Below, piece after piece: positions 25,162 to 32,522 of a stretch of DNA of 64,000 nt. The stretch's first letter is position 1. Each line of letters opens with the position of its first letter. The DNA is from UBA1181 sp045600225 (GTDB lineage Bacteria; Bacteroidota; Bacteroidia; Bacteroidales; Paludibacteraceae), in the NCBI GenBank assembly GCA_045600225.1, contig JAZRXL010000075.1:4102-68101 (forward strand). Direction: 5' to 3'. The notes beneath the pieces were generated by a model. That model saw nothing but the letters and a program-made list of their open reading frames with translations. It had not been told where the DNA came from and did no database searches. Position numbers and translations under genes: made by a program.

Positions 25162-26181
25162 ATGGCAAAACAACAAACTATCGGATATAGAGAGATATTG
25201 GCTGATTTACAGAATAAAAACTATAAACCGGTCTACTTCTTGTCTGGTGAGGAGCCTTATTTCATTGATTTGATTGCGGATTACATTCTCGATAATGTTC
25301 TTACCGAATCAGAGAAGGACTTCAACCAATATGTGTATTATGGAAAAGATGTGCCACTGAAGACCGTTTTGGAGAATGCACGTCGATTCCCAATGATGTC
25401 ACAATATCAGGTTATAGTTGTAAAAGAGGCGCAAAACATCGCTTCTTTCGATGAATTGGCCAGTTACGTGCAACATCCGCAACCTTCTACCATCCTAGTT
25501 TTCTGTCATAAGAAGAAAGCGGATGCAAGAAAGAAATTCGTGTCGGAAGTGGCAATGAAAGGCGTTTTTTTCAATTCGGACAAATTATATGATAACCAAG
25601 TCCCTCCGTTTATACAAAACTATATGAGGGAGAAAGGGGTACAGATAGATGAGAAATCAACCCAGCTTTTAGCTGATTACATCGGTACAGATCTTCATCG
25701 ATTGGTAAATGAGTTGGACAAGTTGATTATGACAAAGCCTTCGACTGCTAAAATGATCACGACCGACTTGGTGGAAAAAAATGTGGGGATTAGTAAAGAG
25801 TTCAATGATTTTGAGTTGAAAAGTGCTCTTATACAAAAGGACATTTACAGGTCTAACTTGATATCCCATCATATTTCTCAATCAAAATCGTTTGCTTTAA
25901 ATGTAACAATATCTGTGCTTTATGGATACTTTTCTAATCTAATGCTTTATTATTATATTCAGGATAAAAATAAGATGAATGTGGCAAAAGAGTTGGGTGT
26001 TTCTCCGTTTTTTGCTGATGAATATGCATTGGGTGCTAGAAATTATAATGCATGGAAAACGATGTCGATAATATCTCTGTTAAGAGAATATGATGCAAAG
26101 TCGAAAGGTGTTGGAAACAATACAACTTCCAATTCTCATGGTGAATTATTGAAGGAGTTGGTGTATAAGATTTTACATTAG
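25162..26181 (+). CDS. holA: DNA polymerase III delta subunit
   Basis: The 339-residue protein matches HolA: the N-terminal segment PVYFLSGEEPYFIDLIADYI, the VVVKEAQ strand, LADYIGTDLHRLVNELDKL in the middle and the helical C-terminal collar domain. It opens the beta sliding clamp as part of the clamp loader. It is divergent from the recR-side operon and shares its start region with it. Confidence 0.92.
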   Translation: MAKQQTIGYREILADLQNKNYKPVYFLSGEEPYFIDLIADYILDNVLTESEKDFNQYVYYGKDVPLKTVLENARRFPMMSQYQVIVVKEAQNIASFDELASYVQHPQPSTILVFCHKKKADARKKFVSEVAMKGVFFNSDKLYDNQVPPFIQNYMREKGVQIDEKSTQLLADYIGTDLHRLVNELDKLIMTKPSTAKMITTDLVEKNVGISKEFNDFELKSALIQKDIYRSNLISHHISQSKSFALNVTISVLYGYFSNLMLYYYIQDKNKMNVAKELGVSPFFADEYALGARNYNAWKTMSIISLLREYDAKSKGVGNNTTSNSHGELLKELVYKILH

Positions 26182-26244
26182 TGATGGTTTTATCGATGAA
26201 ATCGTGCTTATATTTTAAATTTGTAAAGGAATAAAGTTTATCGT

Positions 26245-26850
26245 ATGGTTATAAAATCAGCAGAATTTATAGAGAGTAACTCGGTATGGAACAAATGTCC
26301 GAAGCATAATCTTCCTGAGTATGCTTTTATTGGTCGTTCTAATGTGGGTAAATCCTCTCTAATTAACAAGTTGACACAACATAAGGATTTGGCGAAAACC
26401 TCGTCAAAACCGGGAAAAACACTTCTTCTAAACCATTTTTTAATCAATAAGAATTGGTATTTGGTGGATTTGCCAGGTTATGGATATGCAAAGATCAGTA
26501 AAGATGGCAGAGATAAGTTGGAGAAGATGATCAAAGGCTATGTCTTATCTCGTGAAGAGTTGGTCAATTTGTTCGTCTTGGTTGATAGTCGTTTGGAACC
26601 GCAAAAGATCGATTTGGAGTTCTTCGAGTTCTTGGGTGTCAATGGAGTTCCTTTTTCCATTGTGTTTACAAAAGCAGATAAGTTGAGTAAGGGACAGACC
26701 GATAAGAACATAGAGGGCTACAAAGCTAAATTGTTAGAGCAATGGGAGGAGTTGCCTCCTATATTTGTGACATCTGCGGAAACAGGTGTGGGTTGTGACG
26801 AATTGCTCGATTACATCGATGCAATCAACAAGGATTTTGTTCAGGGATGA
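26245..26850 (+). CDS. engB: Ribosome biogenesis GTPase EngB (YihA/YsxC)
   Basis: This 201-residue GTPase shows G1 GRSNVGKSS (near 31-39), G3 DLPGYGYAK, and G4 TKADKL, with the switch I segment SSKPGKT. It is needed for assembly of the large ribosomal subunit. A -7 element TAAATTTG lies at 26216-26223. The acyltransferase gene follows after 17 bases. Confidence 0.95.
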   Translation: MVIKSAEFIESNSVWNKCPKHNLPEYAFIGRSNVGKSSLINKLTQHKDLAKTSSKPGKTLLLNHFLINKNWYLVDLPGYGYAKISKDGRDKLEKMIKGYVLSREELVNLFVLVDSRLEPQKIDLEFFEFLGVNGVPFSIVFTKADKLSKGQTDKNIEGYKAKLLEQWEELPPIFVTSAETGVGCDELLDYIDAINKDFVQG

Positions 26851-26867
26851 GTTAAATTGTAGATTCA

Positions 26868-27746
26868 ATGGTTGTTTTATATTACATATTTTACGCGATT
26901 GTATGGACGCTCTCTTGGCTTCCATTATCCATCTTGTATGGATTATCGTATGTTGTGTATGTGTTGGCCTATTATGTGGTAGGTTATAGAAGAAAAGTGG
27001 TTCGACAAAACTTGCTCAATTCCTTCCCAGATAAGAGTGAGGAGGAGATTGTTAAAATAGAGAAGGACTATTACCTTCATTTGGCAGATACTTTGGTAGA
27101 AACAATCAAATTGCTTCATATATCCGACGAAGAGATGAAAAAAAGAATGTACTTTTCTAATCCGGAGGAGTTGGGCAGATTTTTTGATGAGGGAAAAAGT
27201 GTGGTGATCCTACTAGGACACTATGGAAATTGGGAATGGATAACCTCTGTTTATTTGTTTTATCACGATATTGTGGGAGGAGAACTATATCGACCATTGA
27301 ACAATAAGTATTTTGATCAGTTCTTCCTAAAGCTTCGTTCCCGTTTTGGAACTGTGAATATTCCCAAAAACGACGCTTTCAGGGCGATTGTTAACTACAA
27401 TAGAGAGGGAAAAACATTTGGATTAGGTTTTATTGCAGACCAAACACCTTCTGCGAATAATTTGCATTATTGGGCTACCTTCTTGAATCAAGACACTCCG
27501 TTTTTGAATGGAGCGGAGAGAATAGCGAGAAAGGGTGATTATGCGGTTGTCTATTTCGATGTGCAGAAGAAGAAACGAGGTTATTACACTTGCGATATAT
27601 TAACATTGACTGAACACGCTAAGGAGACTGCAGAAAATGAGATCACGGACCGTTATGTAGAGTTGTTTGAGAAGACGATATTGCGTAACCCTGCTTATTG
27701 GTTATGGTCTCATAGACGATGGAAGCATAAAAGAAATGTGGGGTAA
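26868..27746 (+). CDS. Lysophospholipid/lipid A acyltransferase (LpxL/HtrB type)
   Basis: The 292-residue protein has an N-terminal membrane segment (about 1-40) and the acyltransferase motif HYGNWEW (His118-x4-Glu), followed by the basic segment YRPLNNKYFDQFF and IADQTPS. This family adds secondary acyl chains to lipid A on the inner membrane, or acts on aminolipids in Bacteroidota. It lies between engB and a GT2 gene with 17- and 12-base gaps. Donor and acceptor cannot be read from sequence. Confidence 0.88.
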   Translation: MVVLYYIFYAIVWTLSWLPLSILYGLSYVVYVLAYYVVGYRRKVVRQNLLNSFPDKSEEEIVKIEKDYYLHLADTLVETIKLLHISDEEMKKRMYFSNPEELGRFFDEGKSVVILLGHYGNWEWITSVYLFYHDIVGGELYRPLNNKYFDQFFLKLRSRFGTVNIPKNDAFRAIVNYNREGKTFGLGFIADQTPSANNLHYWATFLNQDTPFLNGAERIARKGDYAVVYFDVQKKKRGYYTCDILTLTEHAKETAENEITDRYVELFEKTILRNPAYWLWSHRRWKHKRNVG

Positions 27747-27758
27747 AATTTGAAAGGA

Positions 27759-28772
27759 ATGAAGGTTGCTGTCATTATACTGAATTGGAATGGAAGAAAG
27801 ATGTTGGAAGAATATCTTCCTTCTGTTTGCCGTTATTCTATTTCTGGACAATCGGAAGTGATTGTGGCTGATAATGGGTCGATAGACGATTCCGTCGAGT
27901 TCCTTCAACGTGAATATCCACAAGTGGGAATTGTTCAGTTGGATCAGAACTATGGATTTGCAGAAGGGTATAATCGAGCAATAGCGCAGGTAGATGCAGA
28001 GTATGTGGTATTGCTTAACTCTGATGTGGAGGTGACAGAAGGATGGTTGGAGAAAATGACCAACTATTTGGATGCTCATCCTGATGTGGTGGCATGTCAG
28101 CCTAAAATCCTCGCATATTGCGATAAAAAACGCTTTGAGCATGCTGGTGCTTGTGGCGGATATCTGGATAAGTATCGATTCCCGTATTGTAGGGGAAGGA
28201 TCTTTGCAGATGTGGAAGAGGATAGGGGACAGTATGATTCTGTTGAACAAGTGTTATGGGCAACAGGAGCAGCCTTATTTATAAGGAAAGCGGTTTATGA
28301 GAAAGTGGGTGGTTTGGATGCAACCTTCTTTGCTCATATGGAGGAGATAGATCTTTGTTGGCGTTTGAATAGTAGGGGATACCGTCTTGTATGTGTGCCA
28401 CAGAGTGTTGTCTATCATTTGGGAGGAGGTACATTAAATGTGAATAATCCCAGAAAAACCTATTTGAATTTTAGAAACAATCTTTTGATGATCTATAAGA
28501 ATGAACCAATAGAGAGTTTGAAGAGAGTTTTGTTTATGCGTTGCATATTGGATAATGTGGCTGGTTTGGTTTTCCTATTGAAAGGAGATATGGAAAACTT
28601 TAAGGCTGTAAGACGCGCACGTTCTGATTTTAAGAAGATAAAAGGGGAATATAACGATAAAAGGGCTGAAAATTTAAAGCAAAGTAAGGTGTCTGAATTC
28701 CCTTATAACTATAATGGTAGTATTGTTTGGGCCTATTATGCAAAGGGTGCCAAAAAGATTACTGATTTATAA
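27759..28772 (+). CDS. Family 2 glycosyltransferase (rhamnosyltransferase-like)
   Basis: The 337-residue enzyme has a GT-A fold: VAVIILNWNGRKMLEEYLPS at the start, VIVADNGSIDDSVEFL, the metal site LLNSDVEVTEGWLE (DxD-like) and the later ATGAALFIRKAVYEKVGGLDATFFAHMEEIDLCWRL, typical of the GT2 group that extends cell-surface polysaccharides. The ATG at 27759 is preferred over a TTG at 27750. It follows the acyltransferase by 12 bases, which fits a shared role in surface glycan or lipid synthesis. Confidence 0.9.
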   Translation: MKVAVIILNWNGRKMLEEYLPSVCRYSISGQSEVIVADNGSIDDSVEFLQREYPQVGIVQLDQNYGFAEGYNRAIAQVDAEYVVLLNSDVEVTEGWLEKMTNYLDAHPDVVACQPKILAYCDKKRFEHAGACGGYLDKYRFPYCRGRIFADVEEDRGQYDSVEQVLWATGAALFIRKAVYEKVGGLDATFFAHMEEIDLCWRLNSRGYRLVCVPQSVVYHLGGGTLNVNNPRKTYLNFRNNLLMIYKNEPIESLKRVLFMRCILDNVAGLVFLLKGDMENFKAVRRARSDFKKIKGEYNDKRAENLKQSKVSEFPYNYNGSIVWAYYAKGAKKITDL

Positions 28773-28843
28773 GAATAGAGATTCAAAATAATTATAGATT
28801 TGCCATATAAATGTTATATCTTTCAGAAAGATAGGTATGTATT

Positions 28844-29620
28844 ATGTTAAATAGAATACGATTGTTATTGATAGCGTTGAGTGTTACGATGACACTTTCT
28901 GCGCAACTAGTAGACAGAAATATAGCCTTTAAACCAGGAGAGGTTATGAAATTGGATGCCTATTTCAATTTAGGTCTCATTTGGATGAAGGTAGGAACAG
29001 CCACCTTTACTGTGGAAGAAGAAAATGACAACTATAAATTTACGGTTAAAGCGGATAATTTACCCAAATGGGATTGGTTGTATGAGGTGCACACGTTGCA
29101 TGTAGCATCGTGTACAAAAGATATGCGTCCGTTGTATATGTGGTCGAAAGTGACAGAGAAAGGCAAATATTCAGAAGACAGATTCGATTATGAAGATAAG
29201 GGCGATCATTACGTGGTTCGTCGTCATGCAATGGGCGAAAAACATCCAGATGGCTTTGATACAACTTTTACGATACCTGCAGAGTCTCATGATATCATTA
29301 ATGCAGTTTATGTGGCTAGAAATGTAGATTTGACGATAAATAATGGGAAAGACATTCCATTTTATCCCATGTTCAATTATAAGAGTCACACGATTTGGGG
29401 CAATGTAATAGGAACCAAGAAAATTACGACCAGAGAAAAGGTTAAGTACGATTGCATTGAATGTACTGCACATGTAGGAGTCGGAACAATCTTTGATGCA
29501 GATCATCCTGTGCATGTTTGGATAACGGATGATGACCGTCATGTGCCTGTGTTAGTTGAATCCAAACTCTCATTTGGAACTGTTCGTGTTTATTTAGGTG
29601 ATTATAAGGAAGGAAAATAG
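28844..29620 (+). CDS. DUF3108-family secreted protein
   Basis: This 258-residue protein has a signal peptide (about 1-20, ending LSAQ) and a beta-rich body with the DUF3108 pattern: FKPGEVMKLDAYFNLGLIWMKVGTATF, the central WLYEVHTLHV, and the C-terminal VWITDDDRHVPVLVESKLSFGTVRVYL. DUF3108 proteins are periplasmic and of unknown function. A -7 element TAGATTTG lies at 28795-28802, so it has its own promoter. A weak bulged hairpin with six T follows (29625-29656). Confidence 0.8.
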   Translation: MLNRIRLLLIALSVTMTLSAQLVDRNIAFKPGEVMKLDAYFNLGLIWMKVGTATFTVEEENDNYKFTVKADNLPKWDWLYEVHTLHVASCTKDMRPLYMWSKVTEKGKYSEDRFDYEDKGDHYVVRRHAMGEKHPDGFDTTFTIPAESHDIINAVYVARNVDLTINNGKDIPFYPMFNYKSHTIWGNVIGTKKITTREKVKYDCIECTAHVGVGTIFDADHPVHVWITDDDRHVPVLVESKLSFGTVRVYLGDYKEGK

Positions 29621-29624
29621 TTAA

Positions 29625-29656
29625 CTCGAAATCCTTGCGATATTTGAGAATTTTTT
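29625..29656 (+). terminator. Weak terminator after the DUF3108 gene
   Basis: CTCGAAAT (29625-29632) can pair with ATTTGAG (29642-29648) with one bulged G, followed by six T (29651-29656). The stem is short, so confidence is low. Confidence 0.35.
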
Positions 29657-29846
29657 GATGAAATAATCGAAATATGAAAAAATAGATAAATTTTAAATCA
29701 TTCATACATAGATTATTATTCTTATTTTTAAGTATATTAATTTGTTTTATAATTTATATTATGTTAAATAGGGTTTGCATGCAACGTGCTTTCGTCGAAC
29801 GATAAGTTGCATTTACTCCCAGCCTCTTTTGTCGGCATTTGACGTT

Positions 29847-31400
29847 TCACATCAGGAGTACTTTCCAATGACCACCTTTGGTGCCTCCAATTCTTTCTAT
29901 TAGACCTAACAGTTTGAGCTTCTGAAAGTTTTTTTCAATAGCTCTTGAAGTTACTTCAAGTTCTTCAGATATGGATTGCGCAGTAGCAAATGGATTTTCA
30001 GAGAGAATTGAAAGCACCTTTTGGGCTGTTTTTGAGATTTTCGTATGGCCCGTAGAAGCCTGTTCTTGTGTGAGATGAGATACCTTTGGTCTTTTGTATA
30101 CTCGGTTGTATACAGGACCGGGCTCGTGAAGAGTCAGTATCTCTCTATCTTCTTGGTCAGGTGTTTTGTAGGATGAAAAGGAGAAATCTAATACCAAAGA
30201 TGTTCGGTCTGGATTGAATTCTTCTGTCAATTCAGGCCTTGGAAAGTTGTTTTCTTCCCAAATGTTGTACATGTTACACAAACCACAACCACTGCGTTCT
30301 CCAATGTCTATTAAATTAAACATGTTGAAGATACGAGGATTTCGGGTATCGCTAACACCTCCATTTATTGCATCTTCCACATTCAATCTAAATACACCTG
30401 GATTTTTAATGGATATGTGTCTGAATTTTTTTTCAATAACAATACCTCTTCTTCCATTGTAATCGGAATGAATTAAAGCATTTGCCAATGCTTCTCTTAA
30501 CGCTTTATGGACGGGGGTTTCGTTTATGCGCGTCAATCCATCTTTCAATTGAAAAGGAACCTTGACATCCGCTAACAATCGATTGATGATTCGAAAGTAG
30601 AAATCGAACACATTACCGCTCCAAGTAGCATCTCCCGAACATACCCTATCAGACCACCTTTCGTCATTGAGTAGATGTTCTCGGTAATCAAGAAAAAAGT
30701 TCGGAAATTCATTCATGATGGATATGAAATCACCAAAAAACAATAAACCTGCGGCAGTTGGATGAATTTCGCAATCACTGCCTCTTCCTGCAGCTCCAAT
30801 CTTCATTAGGAATACTTCGTCGCTTTGCTTATTCCAAACATGATCAGGTTTGGACAGTTTAAAGATGTTTCTATAGCCTTGTATTGAATCTTGGTTGAGT
30901 TCGGAAATAGTCATGTTTTCAATGATTTTTCCATCCACCCCTTGCTCTTGTTGATCTCTTACCATTGATACAATTTGCTCTCTTGTACAATGGTAATCCC
31001 CTTCTCCATTTCTTCTAAATGTACCTCCGTATAGGTTCTTGTTAAGAAATATTGGACGTTCAGTTCTTTCGGCTCTCGGCACTTCAATGACGATAATGGT
31101 ACGTTTGTCTATGGTAAGTGCGTATATACTATCATTAAAAAGTATGTTTGAACTAACTTTTTCCGAACTTAATGTGTTCCAAAGGTCGGAAATAATAGCT
31201 TGTGGATTACTTACACCTGTAATGGTAAATGCCCCTTTCTTCTCTTCTACACCTAATAGTATGGTGCCTCCGTATGTGTTGGCAAATGCAGAATAGCTGT
31301 CCCAGAGTGATTTAGGTACTCCCCCTGCGGCTGATTTACATTCTAGAGAGATAGATTCTCCCTTGTGGAGCATTTTTCTTATGTCATTCTCTGTCTTCAT
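29847..31400 (-). CDS. AlbA_2-domain (Schlafen-like) putative DNA-binding protein with HATPase_c_4-like and winged-helix domains
   Basis: The 517-residue protein begins with an AlbA_2 domain (about 1-130: ESISLECKSAAGGVPKSLWDS, GGTILLGVEE), followed by an ATPase-like region (about 280-380) with HKALREALANALIHSDY and ERSGCGLCNMYN, and ends in a winged helix (about 455-515). Bacteroidales have many such 'ATP-binding/transcriptional regulator' proteins, several associated with capsule or mobile regions; the biochemistry is unknown. It stands alone. Four phased TTCGGWA motifs (31439-31508) and a -7 element TATCTTTG (31430-31423) precede it, suggesting autoregulation. Confidence 0.82.
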   Translation of the reverse strand: MKTENDIRKMLHKGESISLECKSAAGGVPKSLWDSYSAFANTYGGTILLGVEEKKGAFTITGVSNPQAIISDLWNTLSSEKVSSNILFNDSIYALTIDKRTIIVIEVPRAERTERPIFLNKNLYGGTFRRNGEGDYHCTREQIVSMVRDQQEQGVDGKIIENMTISELNQDSIQGYRNIFKLSKPDHVWNKQSDEVFLMKIGAAGRGSDCEIHPTAAGLLFFGDFISIMNEFPNFFLDYREHLLNDERWSDRVCSGDATWSGNVFDFYFRIINRLLADVKVPFQLKDGLTRINETPVHKALREALANALIHSDYNGRRGIVIEKKFRHISIKNPGVFRLNVEDAINGGVSDTRNPRIFNMFNLIDIGERSGCGLCNMYNIWEENNFPRPELTEEFNPDRTSLVLDFSFSSYKTPDQEDREILTLHEPGPVYNRVYKRPKVSHLTQEQASTGHTKISKTAQKVLSILSENPFATAQSISEELEVTSRAIEKNFQKLKLLGLIERIGGTKGGHWKVLLM

Positions 31401-31422
31401 ATATTATTCCTTATTAACTCCA

Positions 31423-31508
31423 CAAAGATAGTTTATTTTTCGGAAAAAAATAATTTCTACCGAATGTTTTTGTTTATTTCTTCGGAAAAAATAATATTTT
31501 GTTCGGTA
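31423..31508 (-). promoter_or_regulatory. AlbA_2 gene promoter with four 21-bp-spaced TTCGGWA sites
   Basis: The -7 element TATCTTTG is at 31430-31423. Upstream, the pentamer TTCGG (or its complement CCGAA) begins at 31439, 31460 (inverted), 31481 and 31502, exactly 21 bp apart each time. Read in one orientation each site is TTCGGAA or TTCGGTA. The first site lies between -7 and the expected -33 position. This is the arrangement of a repressor that binds one face of the helix; the protein is presumably the downstream gene product. Confidence 0.6.
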
Positions 31509-31576
31509 ATTAATTGAAAGAGATGGATGACGAATCTATTTTAAAAGTCATATATTTAACTTTCCTACCTCTTAAT

Positions 31577-32125
31577 TCATAATTCTCTGTATCTTCCCCT
31601 CTCCCCTCCAATCAGTTTAGGTCTGCAATAGGCTGCAACGATATGGGCGTTTCCTATGTTTTTTTGCGATGGATGCACGGGAACTGCAACATCTTTCAGA
31701 TGCATTCCGATAAGAGTGTCGCCTATGTCTAGTCCTGCCGATGCCCTTATATGTTCCACCACAACCGCTTTTCTGAAATGGTGGTATGCGGCTGTTGCAA
31801 ATGATCCTCCTCCGTGTAACCAAGGTATCACGCATACGGGGTCATATCCGTATTTGTCAGCACACTCTTCTTCTACGACTAGAGCCCGGTTTAGGTGCTC
31901 GCAACACTGACAGGCCAAAAAGACTCCGTGTGCATCTAATACTCGTTTGGCTGTTTCAAATATGGTTTGACCAATCTCTTCACTCGAATTCTTTCCGATA
32001 ACACCTCCCGCAACTTCGCTTGATGAGCAACCTATCACAAATATGGAGCCCCTTTTCATCGGATGTTCTTCCAATAATTGCGCGATAACACCTTCTGTTT
32101 GCTTTGCTATTTCTACTAAATCCAT
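31577..32125 (-). CDS. DUF436 / TIGR01440 family protein (YwlG-like)
   Basis: This 182-residue protein matches the DUF436 family: MKRGSIFVIGCSSSEVAGGVIGKNSS near 24-49, the CQCCEHLNRALVVE motif near 98-111, VIPWLHGGGSFATAAY and the C-terminal RPKLIGGERGRY. The conserved cysteines (98, 100, 101) could bind metal. Its role is unknown; in Bacillus the homologue lies next to glyA and upp. Here it stands alone, with a -7 element TATATTTG at 32154-32147 giving a very short leader. Confidence 0.88.
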   Translation of the reverse strand: MDLVEIAKQTEGVIAQLLEEHPMKRGSIFVIGCSSSEVAGGVIGKNSSEEIGQTIFETAKRVLDAHGVFLACQCCEHLNRALVVEEECADKYGYDPVCVIPWLHGGGSFATAAYHHFRKAVVVEHIRASAGLDIGDTLIGMHLKDVAVPVHPSQKNIGNAHIVAAYCRPKLIGGERGRYREL

Positions 32126-32197
32126 TCTTTTTCTTTTTTAACTTTACAAATATAACTTTTAATTCATCTTATTTGTCGACTTATTTCATATAAAAAC

Positions 32198-32286
32198 AAA
32201 AAAAAGACTCCAGTTATCCTCTCGGACCACTGGAGCCATAGTTTTTACTGTTTCATCAAACTAATATGCTTGATTTGTTTTTCTTT
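32198..32286 (-). ncRNA. Candidate small RNA with its own promoter and terminator (about 85-90 nt)
   Basis: On the minus strand a complete promoter (TTTG at 32322-32319, 19-base spacer, TATCTTTG at 32299-32292) is followed about 50 bases later by a strong intrinsic terminator. The terminator has a 9-bp stem (32237-32229 with 32214-32206, one G.U), a single mismatch, four more pairs and a GAGA (GNRA-type) tetraloop, then eight T. A weaker hairpin, ATCAA with TTGAT, lies in the 5' part. There is no open reading frame of useful length. The downstream DUF436 gene has its own -7 element (32154-32147), so this looks like a free transcript, not only a leader. I do not recognise an Rfam family. Confidence 0.55.
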
Positions 32287-32291
32287 GCATA

Positions 32292-32322
32292 CAAAGATAC
32301 AAATAAATTTTATACTGACAAA
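32292..32322 (-). promoter_or_regulatory. Consensus promoter of the candidate small RNA
   Basis: TTTG-N19-TATCTTTG on the minus strand matches the Bacteroidetes promoter consensus at every specified position. Transcription should start near 32286. Confidence 0.65.
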
Positions 32323-32522
32323 GTTAATTGCTTAATTTATAGTGTGTTCTATTGTTTATAATTGATAAAAAAAGCCATGAAAGCGCAAAAAATTGAACGG
32401 AAAAATTTTTATTTTAATCGTCGTTTTCTCTCATTTTCATCTATTATTGTTCTATGTCCTACCCCTTATAATCTCGCAAAACTAAAATAATTTGTAAGTT
32501 TGCATAGTTTTTTTACAAAGCA
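32323..32522. other. Upstream region of the LTA-synthase-like gene
   Basis: This A/T-rich stretch is the remainder of a gene-free interval that runs from 32126 to 32522. A plus-strand -7 element TAAGTTTG (32495-32502) lies 21 bases before the ATG at 32523, without a clear -33 box. Nothing else recognisable was seen. Confidence 0.5.

Noticed and set aside
29847..31400. Mobile element carrying the AlbA_2 gene
   Set aside because: No integrase, transposase, terminal repeats or target duplication were found around 29.6-31.6 kb.
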